Below are positions 24,754 through 36,190 of a DNA stretch of 64,000 nucleotides, in pieces. Each line of letters opens with the position of its first letter. Within the stretch, counting starts at the first letter, position 1. The notes under the pieces were generated by a model. The model saw nothing but the letters and a program-made list of their open reading frames with translations. It was not told the origin of the DNA and ran no database searches. The DNA is from Lepidodermella squamata (lineage: Eukaryota > Gastrotricha), in contig JBLDXI010000026.1 of assembly GCA_047495785.1 (NCBI GenBank), positions 1,054,001-1,118,000 on the forward strand, read 5' to 3'. The position numbers and the translations under genes were made by a program.

Positions 24754-26692
24754 AACTCGGAGCGGTTCGATGCGCGTTTTCTGCCATGCCTCGGTCGATT
24801 TGCGATTTGCCGGAAAATATTTATTTTTCGATTCAACTTCATACATGCATTTCTTTTCGTCGTTGATAAGTGATGAAAATGTAAATAAATAAGGTTCAGT
24901 ATATTCGCTTTTGAATAAGTTCGCATTTTAGACTATTCGTACTTGAAAGGGATTCCGCCAATAATTGAACATTTGTTGCTCAAAATAGTTTACCTTCATT
25001 GTAGGCCGGGTTTGCAGGGTCAAAGTACAATTCTAAAAATAGCGCGTGACGTTTAAAAATAGCACTATTCTGTAACGTTATATGCGTAGCCTTATTTTTC
25101 AAATTTTTCAAACTATTTTAGAAATTCCAGTATCAAAATAACCCTGCATTCTCAAGATACATTTCAATAATCTGGAGAATTTGAAGAATTTGAAAAAAAA
25201 TTCTAACAACTAACTGCATGATCTCAATAGCGTGAATCATGCTTTGGACTTTGACCTTACGAAACCCGGCCTACAATGCTTCGAAACTGAGTAAAACTCA
25301 TACTTCACCTGGTCGGATAAATGATCTGGCCTGTGATTTCAGTCCACTAGAAAAATCCAAAAGGGTTCCGGTGAAAGGAATGAATCAGACTGTTTTTACA
25401 TCAGACCCAGCTTTTATTTTTGTTTGATTTCATTATTACAACTGAACCTTGAGCTTCCTGACCTTTCTGAAAGGTTCCATTGCGAAATCACCTAAAATGC
25501 ATCCACTGAAATAGGTGTATCCAACCAGGTGAAGTATGAGTTTTACTCAGCTTCAAACGTAAAATACTTTGAGAAATAAATTCAAAATGTAATGCTGGAA
25601 TACCTTCCAAGTACGAAGTAGTTAAAAATCGCCTACATATCCACTCTTATTAAATAAAGAGGACTGTTGTCTTTTATATGGCAAATTTGAGCTGGGAAAC
25701 TGAAGGAAAATGGCAAAGGCTAGTGACGAAAATAAAATTTCAGCAATAAGTTAACAATTCCAAAAATGTTTGCCCAATTTATTGCGGACCCAAATACTAC
25801 TGAAAGTGGAACAAAATATTGAATAATTAATTCGCGCCGGAAACGCATATTCCCTGGAATTTACCAATAATTTCGAAAAAAATTCATAAAAATGACAATA
25901 AAATTTGCATTAACTTTCGGCTGAAAGGAATATTTTGTCCAAATTTTCCAAGTCCAAATTTTTAGCCGCCGTTATATGACGATGCCGTTTGTCGCCTATG
26001 TTTTGAGAGCAAACTCTCCGTTGGAAATGTATCCCGACCGCGGTAGTTAACTAGAGATAACCGCCCGTCTTTCCAGCGTCATTATACACAACTGTTTTTA
26101 TCTCAATTCATAGCACGCATTTATAATGACGTCTGGCCGGGCATTGTTTTCGTTCCCATAGACCAAATAACGTTTTGTTTGCATAACAAACTGCGCCATA
26201 TTTATATCTACCAGGAAGTTAATCAAAAAGCTGGCTTATTTTTGAACTAAAAAACATCGAGATAAGAACCAGCACCTAATTTACACCCTGCGTCATTAAG
26301 TTTTCCAACACCTCTTTTTTCCCACAGGGTGCAAAATACCTCATTAAATGATTATAAATTCAGAAATTTTGGCGGGTTAAACCACATTTCGCGATTTGTT
26401 ACCTAAAGCAAATAAAAGTTCGCATATTGGCTAAAACTGGTGCACTTTGCACAACAACGCCAGACGTGATGATGTATCACCTTGTTATAACCACATGTCT
26501 ATTCACGTAGTCATCAACTTATTCAATTACATTCTCGCGTATTATTCGTGCTAGTTCAATAGCAGCGTGACCTCAACGGATGAAAAATGCCGTAGTACTA
26601 CGGCGCGGCGTCGTCATCATCGCCAGAAAAAAATCGTGATATTTAACTCACAGGTAAAACGCTAGCTTATTATTTTGTTGCGTTTAATTACA
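24754..26692. other. Intergenic region with one inverted-repeat element
   Basis: No gene seen. Holds the M2 element at 25281-25557. The final 200 bases probably include the promoter of the gene starting at 26693, but I see no clear TATA box. Confidence 0.5.
25281..25557. mobile_element. Mini-element M2, copy 1
   Basis: Inverted ends of about 30 bases: GAAACTGAGTAAAACTCATA continuing into CTTCACCTGG, mirrored by CCAGGTGAAGTATGAGTTTT at the right. A second copy lies at 49138-49361. Internal words AACTGAACCTTGAGCTTCCT and GAAAGGTTCCATTG are also shared. Confidence 0.75.
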
Positions 26693-27652
26693 ATGACTGC
26701 TACCCAACTCAGCTTCTACCTGTGCCTAGCGATTTCGAGCTGCCTGGCTGCTGTTCAACAACAACAACAGTCAACATCTGGCAATTCTTGGAGCCAAGTC
26801 GCGGCCCGGAGCAATCGAACTTGGTCTGGATGGGGTAATAATAACAACTATAATTACAACACAACAGCGAGTCGTAGTTACTCATCAACCCGAGGACAAT
26901 GGACGTCGACCTACAGGGGGTCTACAAGCAATATGACAACTGGATATTCATCGAATATGACAACAGGATTATCAAACTCGAAGAACGCAGATAGCAGGTC
27001 GTCGTCGAATGAAACCTCCCTTGCTGGGACAACGAATGCGGCTTGCATTTTCGTGAAAACCTACCCGTTTGAGACGTATCGAGATTTGAGTGTCTTCATG
27101 AGGCTGAATACAACGGGCAGGTACAAGCGTGACGTTTTACTGGCTCGTGAGCGCAGGGCAACCATGCGCGACTTTATCGATCGCCATTGGATACCGACTT
27201 CGCAGATTCCGAAGAGTCGAGGCCGCTATTCCGACTGGACGCCGGTTATGAGCCTTCGCGGCCTCAATTTGGCTTATCGCAAACAGGTAATTTTTCAAAA
27301 TATTAAAAATTTCAAATTTTAAAATAAAAAATCCACCTTAATTTGTTTTAATTTAAAATTTCTCAAAAATTAATTTGTCTTTATTTTGCAGGTTGGTAGG
27401 CACACGTTCATCAATTTTGACCAGAAATCGCCGCGTTGGAATTACCGCAATACAAAATGCGTGCACATGCGTGACGTAGTCGAGACTGAAGATGCGTTCA
27501 TGACTTTCCAACTGCGCTACAACGGCACGCATTGGTACGAAGATAGGTGCAACATAGCGCCCGTTCGTGTTGCCCTCGACTTCTCAGGCGGACCTGTCCA
27601 CATGGATGGGCCAACTCGCAATTCGAGTGCAATCGTCAAACCGCAGTGCTGA
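26693..27652 (+). CDS. Secreted protein of unknown family, member 1
   Basis: Two exons, 26693-27286 and 27392-27652, give 284 residues. The first ATG is followed by a signal peptide ending near SSCLAA. Residues 20-115 are low-complexity and rich in Q, N, S and T, with NNNNYNYN and repeated SNMTTG. From about residue 118 the sequence aligns with the next gene: HWIPTSQ, DWTPVM, GRHTFINF, CVHMRD and GPVHMDGP. Four cysteines are shared, so the globular part is probably disulfide-bonded. I do not recognise the family. The N-terminal tail is absent from the paralogue. Confidence 0.75.
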
Positions 27653-27806
27653 AAAATTCGCAATATACCAGAATAAACTCCTCTCGTTTTAGTTCAATTT
27701 TTTTGAATTTTTGAGAAGATAACTTTGTCTCATGTACACCCCGGTGTTGTTGCTAGAATAAAAAAATTAATTTTAATTTTTAATTATTTTTTAGAGCAAT
27801 TTTATC

Positions 27807-28735
27807 ATGCAAATTTCGTCAATTTTGACGCCCTTGATGCACGCTCTCGCGGCGATCGGGATTATTCAGGACCCGACTAAGCCCGTTGGAGACGACTGCA
27901 TTGTCATCAATCACTACCCATTCGATGGTTCGTTTTATTTCTATAAATTTGCCAATCATAATTTTGAAAATTTTAAAAATTTAAAAAAATTTAAATATGA
28001 ATTTGAATTTATTGAAATTTTAAAATCGAATTTTCAATCCTTCAAATTCTCTAATCGAGATTTATAAATATTAAGAAACTTCAAAAAAATTGAAATCAAA
28101 TTTCAAAAATTAAAAATTCCCAAATTAGAGGAAACATTGCTTTTTTTTATTATTTTTTTTTATGAATTTTTACTCATGCGTGACCTGTGGTTTTTTCAGG
28201 TATGGTCAATGGAACTCACCGCTTGACCCCGCCAGCTCAAGTTCCCCGCCCCGTCGATTTCGAAGACAAACTGGTCGTCCTAGCCCGGTCGGCTCTTAAG
28301 GAAATCCCCCTCGAACCCAATCTCGGCTCGGACAAGGAAGACTTCCTCAACCGCCACTACATTCCGATGAATCAAACAGCCAAGGGCGGCAACGGCGGCC
28401 CCGGCACTGACTGGACGGCTGTCATGAACATGCGCCACCTGAACATCCCATCCCGCCGTAAAACTGGCAAGCACACGTTTGTCAACTTCGGCTCTCGCGA
28501 CCCTGAATGGGACTACACTGATAGCTGCGTTCACACTCGCGAAATCGTCACGACCACGAACCAGTTCCACACGTGGGAGTTGACCTACGACCACGATAAG
28601 AACTTGTGGCTCGAGCAGTTCTGCGCCTGGACGCCGATTAAGATCGCCGTCGACGAAACCGGCTGCCCGGTTCACATGGATGGCCCGATTACGGACCCGA
28701 GCCAGCAAAAGCCTTGCACGCCTGCTTCGGCGTGA
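27807..28735 (+). CDS. Secreted protein of unknown family, member 2
   Basis: Exons 27807-27927 and 28200-28735 join in phase 1 to 218 residues. The N-terminus is a short, moderately hydrophobic leader. The body aligns with the preceding gene: HYIPMNQ, DWTAVMNM, GKHTFVNF, CVHTRE and CPVHMDGPI, with conserved cysteines. It lacks the low-complexity N-terminal tail. The coding exon is clearly GC-richer than its flanks. The pair is a tandem duplication in the same orientation. Function unknown; secretion is inferred. Confidence 0.75.
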
Positions 28736-29429
28736 AAAACAATCACGTGACAATTGTTGGTTTTTTTTCATCGCCTCTCGCTTTAAAACTTCGCTAAAAT
28801 TTAGCGAGTGATTATTGTTATGATTGTCTGTGATGATGATGATTATGACTTCCATCGGAAATTAGTTGTTATCATACGGCGGTGTTTCGATTATTACTCG
28901 GCTATGATTTTCGCGATTTATACTTATATAAGTCATTTTTAATCGTTTGAATATAACGAAGCGTGCTTTCCATAATTTCACGTTTTATCACGTTTGCTTG
29001 CTGTTTTTATTAATAAAAATTCCAAGAAAAATTTATTCCGGTATTTCGACTTTCGTCTCGGGACAGCCCTAGCTTTTTCGGTGTGAATATTCAAATTAAG
29101 GTCAAAGTTCAAATTTGACCTAGATAAATTAGCGGTGTCTTGTGGGGCAGCTTAGGATGCGTATAATACGCGCAATTATATATTTGCCGCTTGGATAAAA
29201 AATTATTTGGCTGAGTCATGACCACGTTTGCGAATGAATCTGCCTTGCGAAAAATGAAATGTCGTGTGCAATAAATGAGCTCTTTTTTCCCGCCAAAGCA
29301 CGTATGTTTTCGAAGTTGCGTGATTTCTTCAGGACGACCTACGCAAGATTTATTTAGAACTCGTTAAAAGGCATTGCGAGATTTCACGTGCGCGAGCTAA
29401 TTATCAGGATTATGTCTTTCGCTCTGAAA
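28736..29429. other. Intergenic region without recognisable genes
   Basis: Convergent 3' ends of the secreted pair (+) and the receptor gene (-). Only AT-rich sequence was seen. Confidence 0.5.
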
Positions 29430-31805
29430 TCATCGCTTCAAAACCTTTGCAATAGCTGGCCAGAAAATGATCGCCCCTGTTGAAAATGAAGTGACACAAG
29501 CCACTGTTGCAACAGTAATTGGCATAGCTTGACCCGAATTTCGCCAAGTCGTCGAGTTATTGATAATCGCAACTAAAACGACCCCAGATACGGAAATACC
29601 TAAAACGTTGATTATCGCCAAAACGAATAATCGAAATTCCATAATCCAGCTACGCCGTAGCTCCTTTGTCTCGCGATTTTTCGGAATCCGCCCAGCTCGA
29701 ACGGTGACGTCATAAGCAAAGAAAGAGCCAATGATTAGGAGTAGTAGATTCGCTCCTACAAGACCGACCGCCCAAGCCATCTCAAAGTTAGCCAGCGATT
29801 GACACTGCCGAGAGACATTGATGAAATACGCATCTAAATCTTCATCGTAAGTAGGCTTCGGGTACATTTCGATCAATGAAACCTTGTAGGGCCCAATAGC
29901 TAGCATTATGGCTACAACAACCGTTTGAATGAAGAACGACACAAGTGCAGATGTAATGATAGTAGTGACATTGCCCATTTTCATGGCATCAAATAGTCGA
30001 TTATGACGATTATCAGATATCTCCTCAATTTTCATTCCACGCGAACTTTCAGCTCGGAATTTATCTAAAAACATTGTAGAGCCTATATTTCCCATAGATA
30101 CCAGATTCGATCTAAAATGATGGATGAATCCAAACAGAGAGCCATTCAGTAAGCTGAATCCTGTCACTAAGAAAATTCTCTGGGCGTAACATAATCCTGG
30201 CCTTACTTCAGGATACACTGAGAAAATTGCAGTCATGTTCAGGCAAATCAATCCTGCATTCATGAGCCTTTTCCCAATGACCAGCTTTTGCTTCGAAGAG
30301 CTCGCACGATCGCTCCGCCCAACAAGAACTTTAGTTGTGTTGAGCAGGGTTATTTCCATAACGGACAGTAACGAGGCAAAAACAGTTGTTACGACGAATA
30401 CCCAAAACGGAACGTGGTCCATCACCCTGAAGACATTAGGCTGATCTTTCAAATCCGACCAAACTGAAACATCATCCAGAAGCGTCAAATTGTGATTATC
30501 TGGATCATCAGGACTCCCATGCCCGGTGAAAATCGTTTTCCCAAATGGTTTGAACGTCCTATCTCGATCGTTGTATTGGAAAAACCATTGAGGTTCAAAA
30601 TCGAATTCTATCCTTTCGGAATATTTGACTTCCCCAGTTCGAAGGGAGGTGAAACGAATGTTTTCGGCGGCTTGTTTCACCGAGGCTAGGACAGCTTCAG
30701 GATTACGGCCGAAATCTCTCAAAGACATGTTTTTCCGTTGGAGCAGCTTCTCCCCTTCATGAAGGGACAAAATGCCCTGAAGAGCTTCGTCGAAATTTCG
30801 ATGTCGGTTTTCGTAGTCGGGTAAGCGTGACTTGTTGGTTCGACGATCGAACTCCTTCTCAAACGAGTCAAGATCGTAACCAACTGCCGTTGGGCCAAAG
30901 TTCATCAGAGCTTCCTGGGCAAACCCAACCCAAATAGACTGAGTAGCTTGTTCAGTGGCCATAGAAACCGAGCAACCTAGGGGTAGTAATGACTGATCGA
31001 TCAGTCCTATCGTCCCTGACTGGAGAATGAACAAGTATTTCGGGCCTCGAAACCCGAAGTTGTATAACGCGCATAAGTGGCGGTAAATGACAACAATTCC
31101 AGAGGTTACAATGACAAATATTCTTGCATTGGTTTTGGCTAGCAACGGAGCTGTTTCTGAATCAATAGGGTTGATGTCGTACCATAACACATTTATCCCG
31201 ACCTTAATGCTTCTGGCGTAGAAGTCATTCGCGAGATCGTAGTTTGCCGCAAGATTATTCGATAAAATTGCGATATTTTGCCATTTACCGACATTTTTTA
31301 TGAATTTTACCTGGGCAACGTTGATCATTTCAGCGGGTATCATTGTGCGAAAAATTGTTGGAAATTGCCGACGATTCCCGGTCATTAGCTGATGTGTGCA
31401 GGCATTCGTCACGTGAATCATGTTGAAACGAGCTATCAGAGGTGAGACTTTTAAGCAACCTGGTATGTAATACGGCCCTAAGACTAACGGAGCTACGTTT
31501 GACATAGACTTTTCGTTCCTTCGTAGAAATTCGAAAAATCGAGTAACGACTTGATCGCCGTTGATAGCTTCTTCGATGAATTCGAGTTGGAGTTGATAGC
31601 CGGGCAGGATATCTGGTCTGCTGTTGACTGCGTCGACAACCATTTGCATCGTAACTCGAGTGAATCGGCTGTTCCGTGGCGGTTGCAGGAAAGAACGGAG
31701 GACAGCTATGGTCAAATTATGACTTTTTGTTACATGTTGGCTCTCGGCAAAAGAAAAAACTGTTATCAAGAAAGGAAGCAAAGCTTTCAACATGCAGCGT
31801 GACAT
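29430..31805 (-). CDS. GABA-B-like class C GPCR, intronless
   Basis: A single open frame of 791 residues. A signal peptide (about 1-22) is followed by a ligand-binding Venus-flytrap domain of the ANF-receptor type (about 30-400). A seven-helix domain (about 460-790) ends just after the last helix. There is no Cys-rich linker between the two, as in GABA-B receptors and unlike glutamate receptors. The C-terminal tail is nearly absent, so the coiled coil that pairs GABA-B subunits is missing. Signalling would be through G proteins at the plasma membrane; GABA itself cannot be assigned as ligand. Two in-frame ATGs lie four codons apart; the first is used. The lack of introns, among intron-rich neighbours, suggests retroposition. 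Confidence 0.8.
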   Translation of the reverse strand: MSRCMLKALLPFLITVFSFAESQHVTKSHNLTIAVLRSFLQPPRNSRFTRVTMQMVVDAVNSRPDILPGYQLQLEFIEEAINGDQVVTRFFEFLRRNEKSMSNVAPLVLGPYYIPGCLKVSPLIARFNMIHVTNACTHQLMTGNRRQFPTIFRTMIPAEMINVAQVKFIKNVGKWQNIAILSNNLAANYDLANDFYARSIKVGINVLWYDINPIDSETAPLLAKTNARIFVIVTSGIVVIYRHLCALYNFGFRGPKYLFILQSGTIGLIDQSLLPLGCSVSMATEQATQSIWVGFAQEALMNFGPTAVGYDLDSFEKEFDRRTNKSRLPDYENRHRNFDEALQGILSLHEGEKLLQRKNMSLRDFGRNPEAVLASVKQAAENIRFTSLRTGEVKYSERIEFDFEPQWFFQYNDRDRTFKPFGKTIFTGHGSPDDPDNHNLTLLDDVSVWSDLKDQPNVFRVMDHVPFWVFVVTTVFASLLSVMEITLLNTTKVLVGRSDRASSSKQKLVIGKRLMNAGLICLNMTAIFSVYPEVRPGLCYAQRIFLVTGFSLLNGSLFGFIHHFRSNLVSMGNIGSTMFLDKFRAESSRGMKIEEISDNRHNRLFDAMKMGNVTTIITSALVSFFIQTVVVAIMLAIGPYKVSLIEMYPKPTYDEDLDAYFINVSRQCQSLANFEMAWAVGLVGANLLLLIIGSFFAYDVTVRAGRIPKNRETKELRRSWIMEFRLFVLAIINVLGISVSGVVLVAIINNSTTWRNSGQAMPITVATVACVTSFSTGAIIFWPAIAKVLKR

Positions 31806-32197
31806 GAGAAGAGATTTATTTAGTAAGAATCGTTTTGAACTATATCATCTTAGGGATTGAATAGCCAGCATGTTCACCTCCTTCACAAAATTGTGAAACA
31901 GATACGGTGCTCAGTCACGTAATGAAAAGATAGATGGCTTATTTTCAATTTAAATGTTTGTAGGTTTTTTATAATAGCATAAAGAAAATCGGTTTATTTT
32001 TTTTGTCTTGTACGCGTTAAATGATTCATGATTTCTTTTTCGCCCTATGAAGAGCAGTTAGAAGTTATATACCAAAGGAAAATACACATCCGACAAGAGA
32101 GGGAAAATAAATTAAAGCAAAGCAGAATTCTGATTTGGACTCTCCGAGACTAAACTGCCATCCTCTGAGTGAATGAATGGTCTTCAGAGCATCAATC
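31806..32197. other. Intergenic spacer
   Basis: Separates two minus-strand genes; it should hold the promoter of the GABA-B-like gene and the 3' end of the channel gene. No clear motif was recognised. Confidence 0.4.
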
Positions 32198-34778
32198 CTA
32201 ACTGTTGATTGCTGCAGCCGTGTAGATATGAATGATCGTGAATCCAGAGAGAGCAACTGCTACGGCGAACACGTCCATCACTCGAATGAAGCTCATACGA
32301 TTCTTCTTAGTATTGGTTCTCGTTTGATTCTCGTTTGATGAACTGTCCGTTGGAGAAACCTGGTTTACAGGTAAGAGGTAACTTGATCGGATGCTCGACA
32401 TTCGATCACTGATTTTATCGCTTGAATCTTCCTCACGAGCTGAGTCAGGTTTATGCCTCTCCTCGGGTGATTCTTTCGTATTCACCCATGTATCGCTGAC
32501 CCAAACAGCTACGATTTGGTAGATCAAAGTTGCCGTGCAGAGCCATGATAAGGAATTAACGTAATCAGCCATGAGAACACTATCAGATGTAACCGGTATC
32601 TGTCCAGCTGTCCCGGACTGAGCGACAGTCATAGCGACCAGAATCGTCACTGAAAACGCAGGCCGGTCTGTCACAGTCGGTGGCATGAGGAAAGTTGCTA
32701 TTTCAATGACTGTCAGGAGAATCGTAGGCAGGGCGTAGTTCAAAACATGGTAAGACGGATTTCGCCGCAATGTTACAACAAAATGGACTGCGCTTACGTT
32801 GGAGCCACCATATCGCAACACACTGCTAGAAACACGTCTATCAACGTAATGCCATTGATCACTTTTCCTTTCGCTTGAAACAGCTGGCCAGTAAAAGGCC
32901 GCATCCTTGAACATGACTACATCCACCGAGCGAATCAACGAAAAAGTGAACAAACACGTCTGAGAGTCGAAGGGATATTTTCTCAGATCCAAGGAACATG
33001 ACGACGAGAAAGATCCGCCCATAATCCAGTAAAAGGTCATGGTGCGATTTGGGGAATTTGGGTCAGTGTAAATTGTAGCCGTAATATCCTCACCGAAATC
33101 CTTGTTATCCCTCATATAAATATCCGCAAATTGTGCTGTCTCCAGAAACATGTAAAGCGGTGCCCAGACTTGATCACTTTGGGTAATGTAAAGCCTTTCC
33201 AATGACGGCCGAGCTGATAACAAAGCATCAGTTGTGTTTTTAGGGCAGGTTGTTATTTCCCAAGTTAGAAGCATTTGCCCCGAAACGGTGATTGTTTCAT
33301 CCACCGTCGAAATTCCTTTCATAGCTTTGACGTTGAAAGCTGGTCGGATGTAAGTCACAGCTGAGGTGCTCGAAGGCGGAGGGGCGGCTTGATTACTCGA
33401 AAAGTCGCTGCATTCACTGAGAACTCCCGAGCTGGTAGCTACATCCTTGCCGCCTGTATCAGCTAGAGTTGTAGGGAAGAAGTCCTGTTGCATTTGCTGT
33501 GACGAAGAATGTTGTAGAGATGTGATTTGCTGAGATCCTGCCGTTGAAGGCGCGGCTGTCGTAGTCGCTGTCTTTCAGGGGTTAAACAAGCGTTTAATCT
33601 AAACTCTCCGCTGAAACTCAACTTACCTGGGTAGTCGTGGTAGCAACAACTGGCGGTGGAGTTGTAGTCGTCGTAGTAGGTGGCGGGGCTGTCGTAGTAG
33701 TCGTAGTTGCGACAGTGGTATTTACTTTCACCGTAGTCGCTGCTTTAGTCGTGGGTGTTGTCAGCATCGTTGAACAATCTACGCCAGTGAACGATGAAGT
33801 GCAAGTGCATGTATTCGGTGCAACGCATGTCCCGCCGTTCTTGCAAGGCACTGAACAATCTGGGATCGAGCAATCACTACCTATCCATCCTGATGCGCAA
33901 GTACAAACATTTGTAGACCAGCAGCTGCCGCCGTTTTTACACGACGGCGAGCAATAGCAAGATGATCCTATTGACGAATTGATATCTCCCGTGCAATTAT
34001 TCGAGCATCCACTAGGGCATGTTATATTCCCGAAATTCGAACACATATACCAGTAATCCCACATTTGGTTGACTGATAGAGGTACTCCAAAGACGGCAGG
34101 GCAGGCTAAACTCGCATTACTCCACACGCTATCTCCTGGACTCCAGAACAAGTTAAGTGACGCATCACTGAACGCCGACCCGCCTGTTAACGTTTTGTTC
34201 AATTTCAGATCGTTGTTGCAAAATAAAGACATCATCTGTGACGTAGCGTTCCAAGTCACCACGACAGATGTCCATGAATTACCATTATAAGGGTGACATG
34301 TCATATTCGCAAATAGAACAGCAGTAGTAGCATCTGAACGGAAGGAAAATAGCATCGCTGAGTTAGTTACTCCCGTTCTGAGCACTTGCACTGAGCCAGT
34401 GGAGTTGGCGAACCCGATTGCGGTTCCCCAATTGTTGTTTATAGTTTTGACAAATACTGCCAACGACCATGAATCTGTTGAATTGAATCGGAGCTTATTA
34501 GAGTCATATTTGATGTAATTTCCGCTAGCTCCCGGCAACATATAAGCTGAGCTCGGTAACATATCAGGTCCCGCAACCCAATATCCAGGATTAGCCGAGT
34601 CACTCACAACAGTCGCATTAAATTTGTTCGGCGAAACATCAGTAAATCCGAAAACGTTGGATAGGGGAGCGAAAAATGTCATATTTGGCGCAAGTGAATC
34701 ATATTTCAGCCGAAAGTCCTGTCCATTTATCAATCCGAGAGAGCCAACTATTAGCACGAAGATGGTTTCCAAATCCAT
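32198..34778 (-). CDS. Cys-loop channel fused to LamG-like/EGF/mucin ectodomain
   Basis: Exons 33627-34778 and 32198-33571 join in phase 0 across a 55-base intron (donor CAG|GTAAGT, acceptor CTGAAAG), giving 841 residues. Order: signal peptide (1-19); a concanavalin/LamG-like domain (about 25-240); a Cys-rich segment with two EGF-like repeats, each with CKNGG (about 245-335); a Thr/Pro mucin-like stretch crossing the splice junction (about 340-420). A full pentameric channel follows (about 445-841). Its Cys-loop is at residues 576-590, with 13 residues between the cysteines and YPFD inside. Four helices follow, with M2 containing AFSVTILVAMTVAQ. The acidic residue usual at the cation-selective end of M2 is not evident, so ion choice is uncertain. 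I know of no family with this architecture. Should be a plasma-membrane receptor with an adhesive outer part. Confidence 0.8.
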
Positions 34779-36190
34779 TTCAAATATTGCTCAGACGTGA
34801 GCTTCATCCATCGTTTATGATCAGCTACTTCTATTTTGCATCGCTCTCTGCTTATCTTTTATTTAATACAGAGTCGCGGTTCCATGGGACCGCAAAAAAC
34901 AAAGCGGGAGCAGAGGAGCGAAGTATTCAATAGGAAAAACAGCTGTTCAATGTTCGATCAAGGCTTTAGGACCGATAGTGCGATTTTCTCGAGGTGTTAA
35001 TAATTGATGAAACTGCTGGCTACCAGCGTTGATCGATCGCAGCTTACCATCCAGACAAAAATGTCTAAAAATGACAATGCAGGCATATTCTCTGAACATG
35101 CTTTCTGCAAAATAAAGCTGAGAAGAGACCGAACTACAGTCAACTTCGCTCTTGAGAATTTCCGCCTTATTGTTGGATCGTTTCTGAATTTCCGAGCATA
35201 AAAAGTTGATTTTACAAATTAAAGAGGTAGGACGTCAAAACAGCGAATGCGCAGAACAGCGAAACCGACATAACAGCGAAAGCGACAAAACAACGAAAAA
35301 TCCTCCCCAAAATGATGTGTAATGTGCGATATTAAAATCGCTGTTATATGTCGCAAATTAGATTTTTCGCTGTTTTGCCGCGTTCGCTGTTTCGGGTATT
35401 CGCTGTCATGGCGGTCTCCATTAAAGAAGCAGAGGAGTAAAAATAGATTCTTTAATTTAGCTAGGAAACTATTGTGCATTCAAGTGAAACGGGTCTTTGA
35501 ATGTTCCTGTATCCTCAGTCCTCAGGCAACTGAAGCCGCTTCTGCTACTAATCATATTCCCATTCTTGAAGTTTCCAGCAAACGTGGCCTCGAGATGAAG
35601 CCGGGTGATTTTAGTCGTACATTTTTGGCTGTCGAATGAAATTAGTCACTGCCTGACTATTTCTCACCCGTTTTGGTGGTCTCAGGTTCCCATTTCATCA
35701 GAAAGTACTTCGAGTTCCTCCATGCTCTTCGAGAACCGTCAGAGAATAAAAAGTCGCGAAAACCTCACATAGCGAACAGATGAGTTCGATTATCTCAAAT
35801 TTCATTTACCCAGGCAAGCGTGGAAACATGTCTGTTATAAACCTCACTAGGCCACGTATATCCGATCTGAAAGTAGAAATGCACTTTGTAGTGAGATTAT
35901 TACACCCATGGGCGCGAAAATAAGTCAATATTATACGGTGATTAACGACTTTCCTACGCTATTGTGACCCATATACTTTCCAAATAAAAAAATAAAGCTT
36001 GTATTAGGTATGCCCCGACAACAACTTGACGAAATAATCGATGGGTGGTAATCAACTCAAGCGGGAATATCATCAACTAATTTGTATTTTTATCGCGCAC
36101 TGCTTCCGCAAATTACGTTAGTCCTGGCGACTTTCGCGCTAAGGGTATTCAGTAAAGAATATAGCAAGGTTGAAAGTACATAAAACCACC
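34779..36190. other. Divergent intergenic region
   Basis: Lies between the channel fusion (-) and a GPCR (+), so it should contain both promoters. Apart from the foldback at 35225-35425, I see no genes. Confidence 0.5.
35225..35425. repeat. Foldback built from AACAGCGAA units
   Basis: The left arm has five AACAGCGAA or AACAACGAA words; the right arm has TTCGCTGTT in reverse sense, separated by about 60 bases. Non-coding. Confidence 0.75.

Noticed and set aside
28280-28855. 191-codon frame on -
   Set aside because: Antisense shadow of the GC-rich coding exon of secreted protein 2.
33637-33957. Val/Gly-rich frame on +
   Set aside because: Antisense of the Thr/Pro mucin-like stretch.
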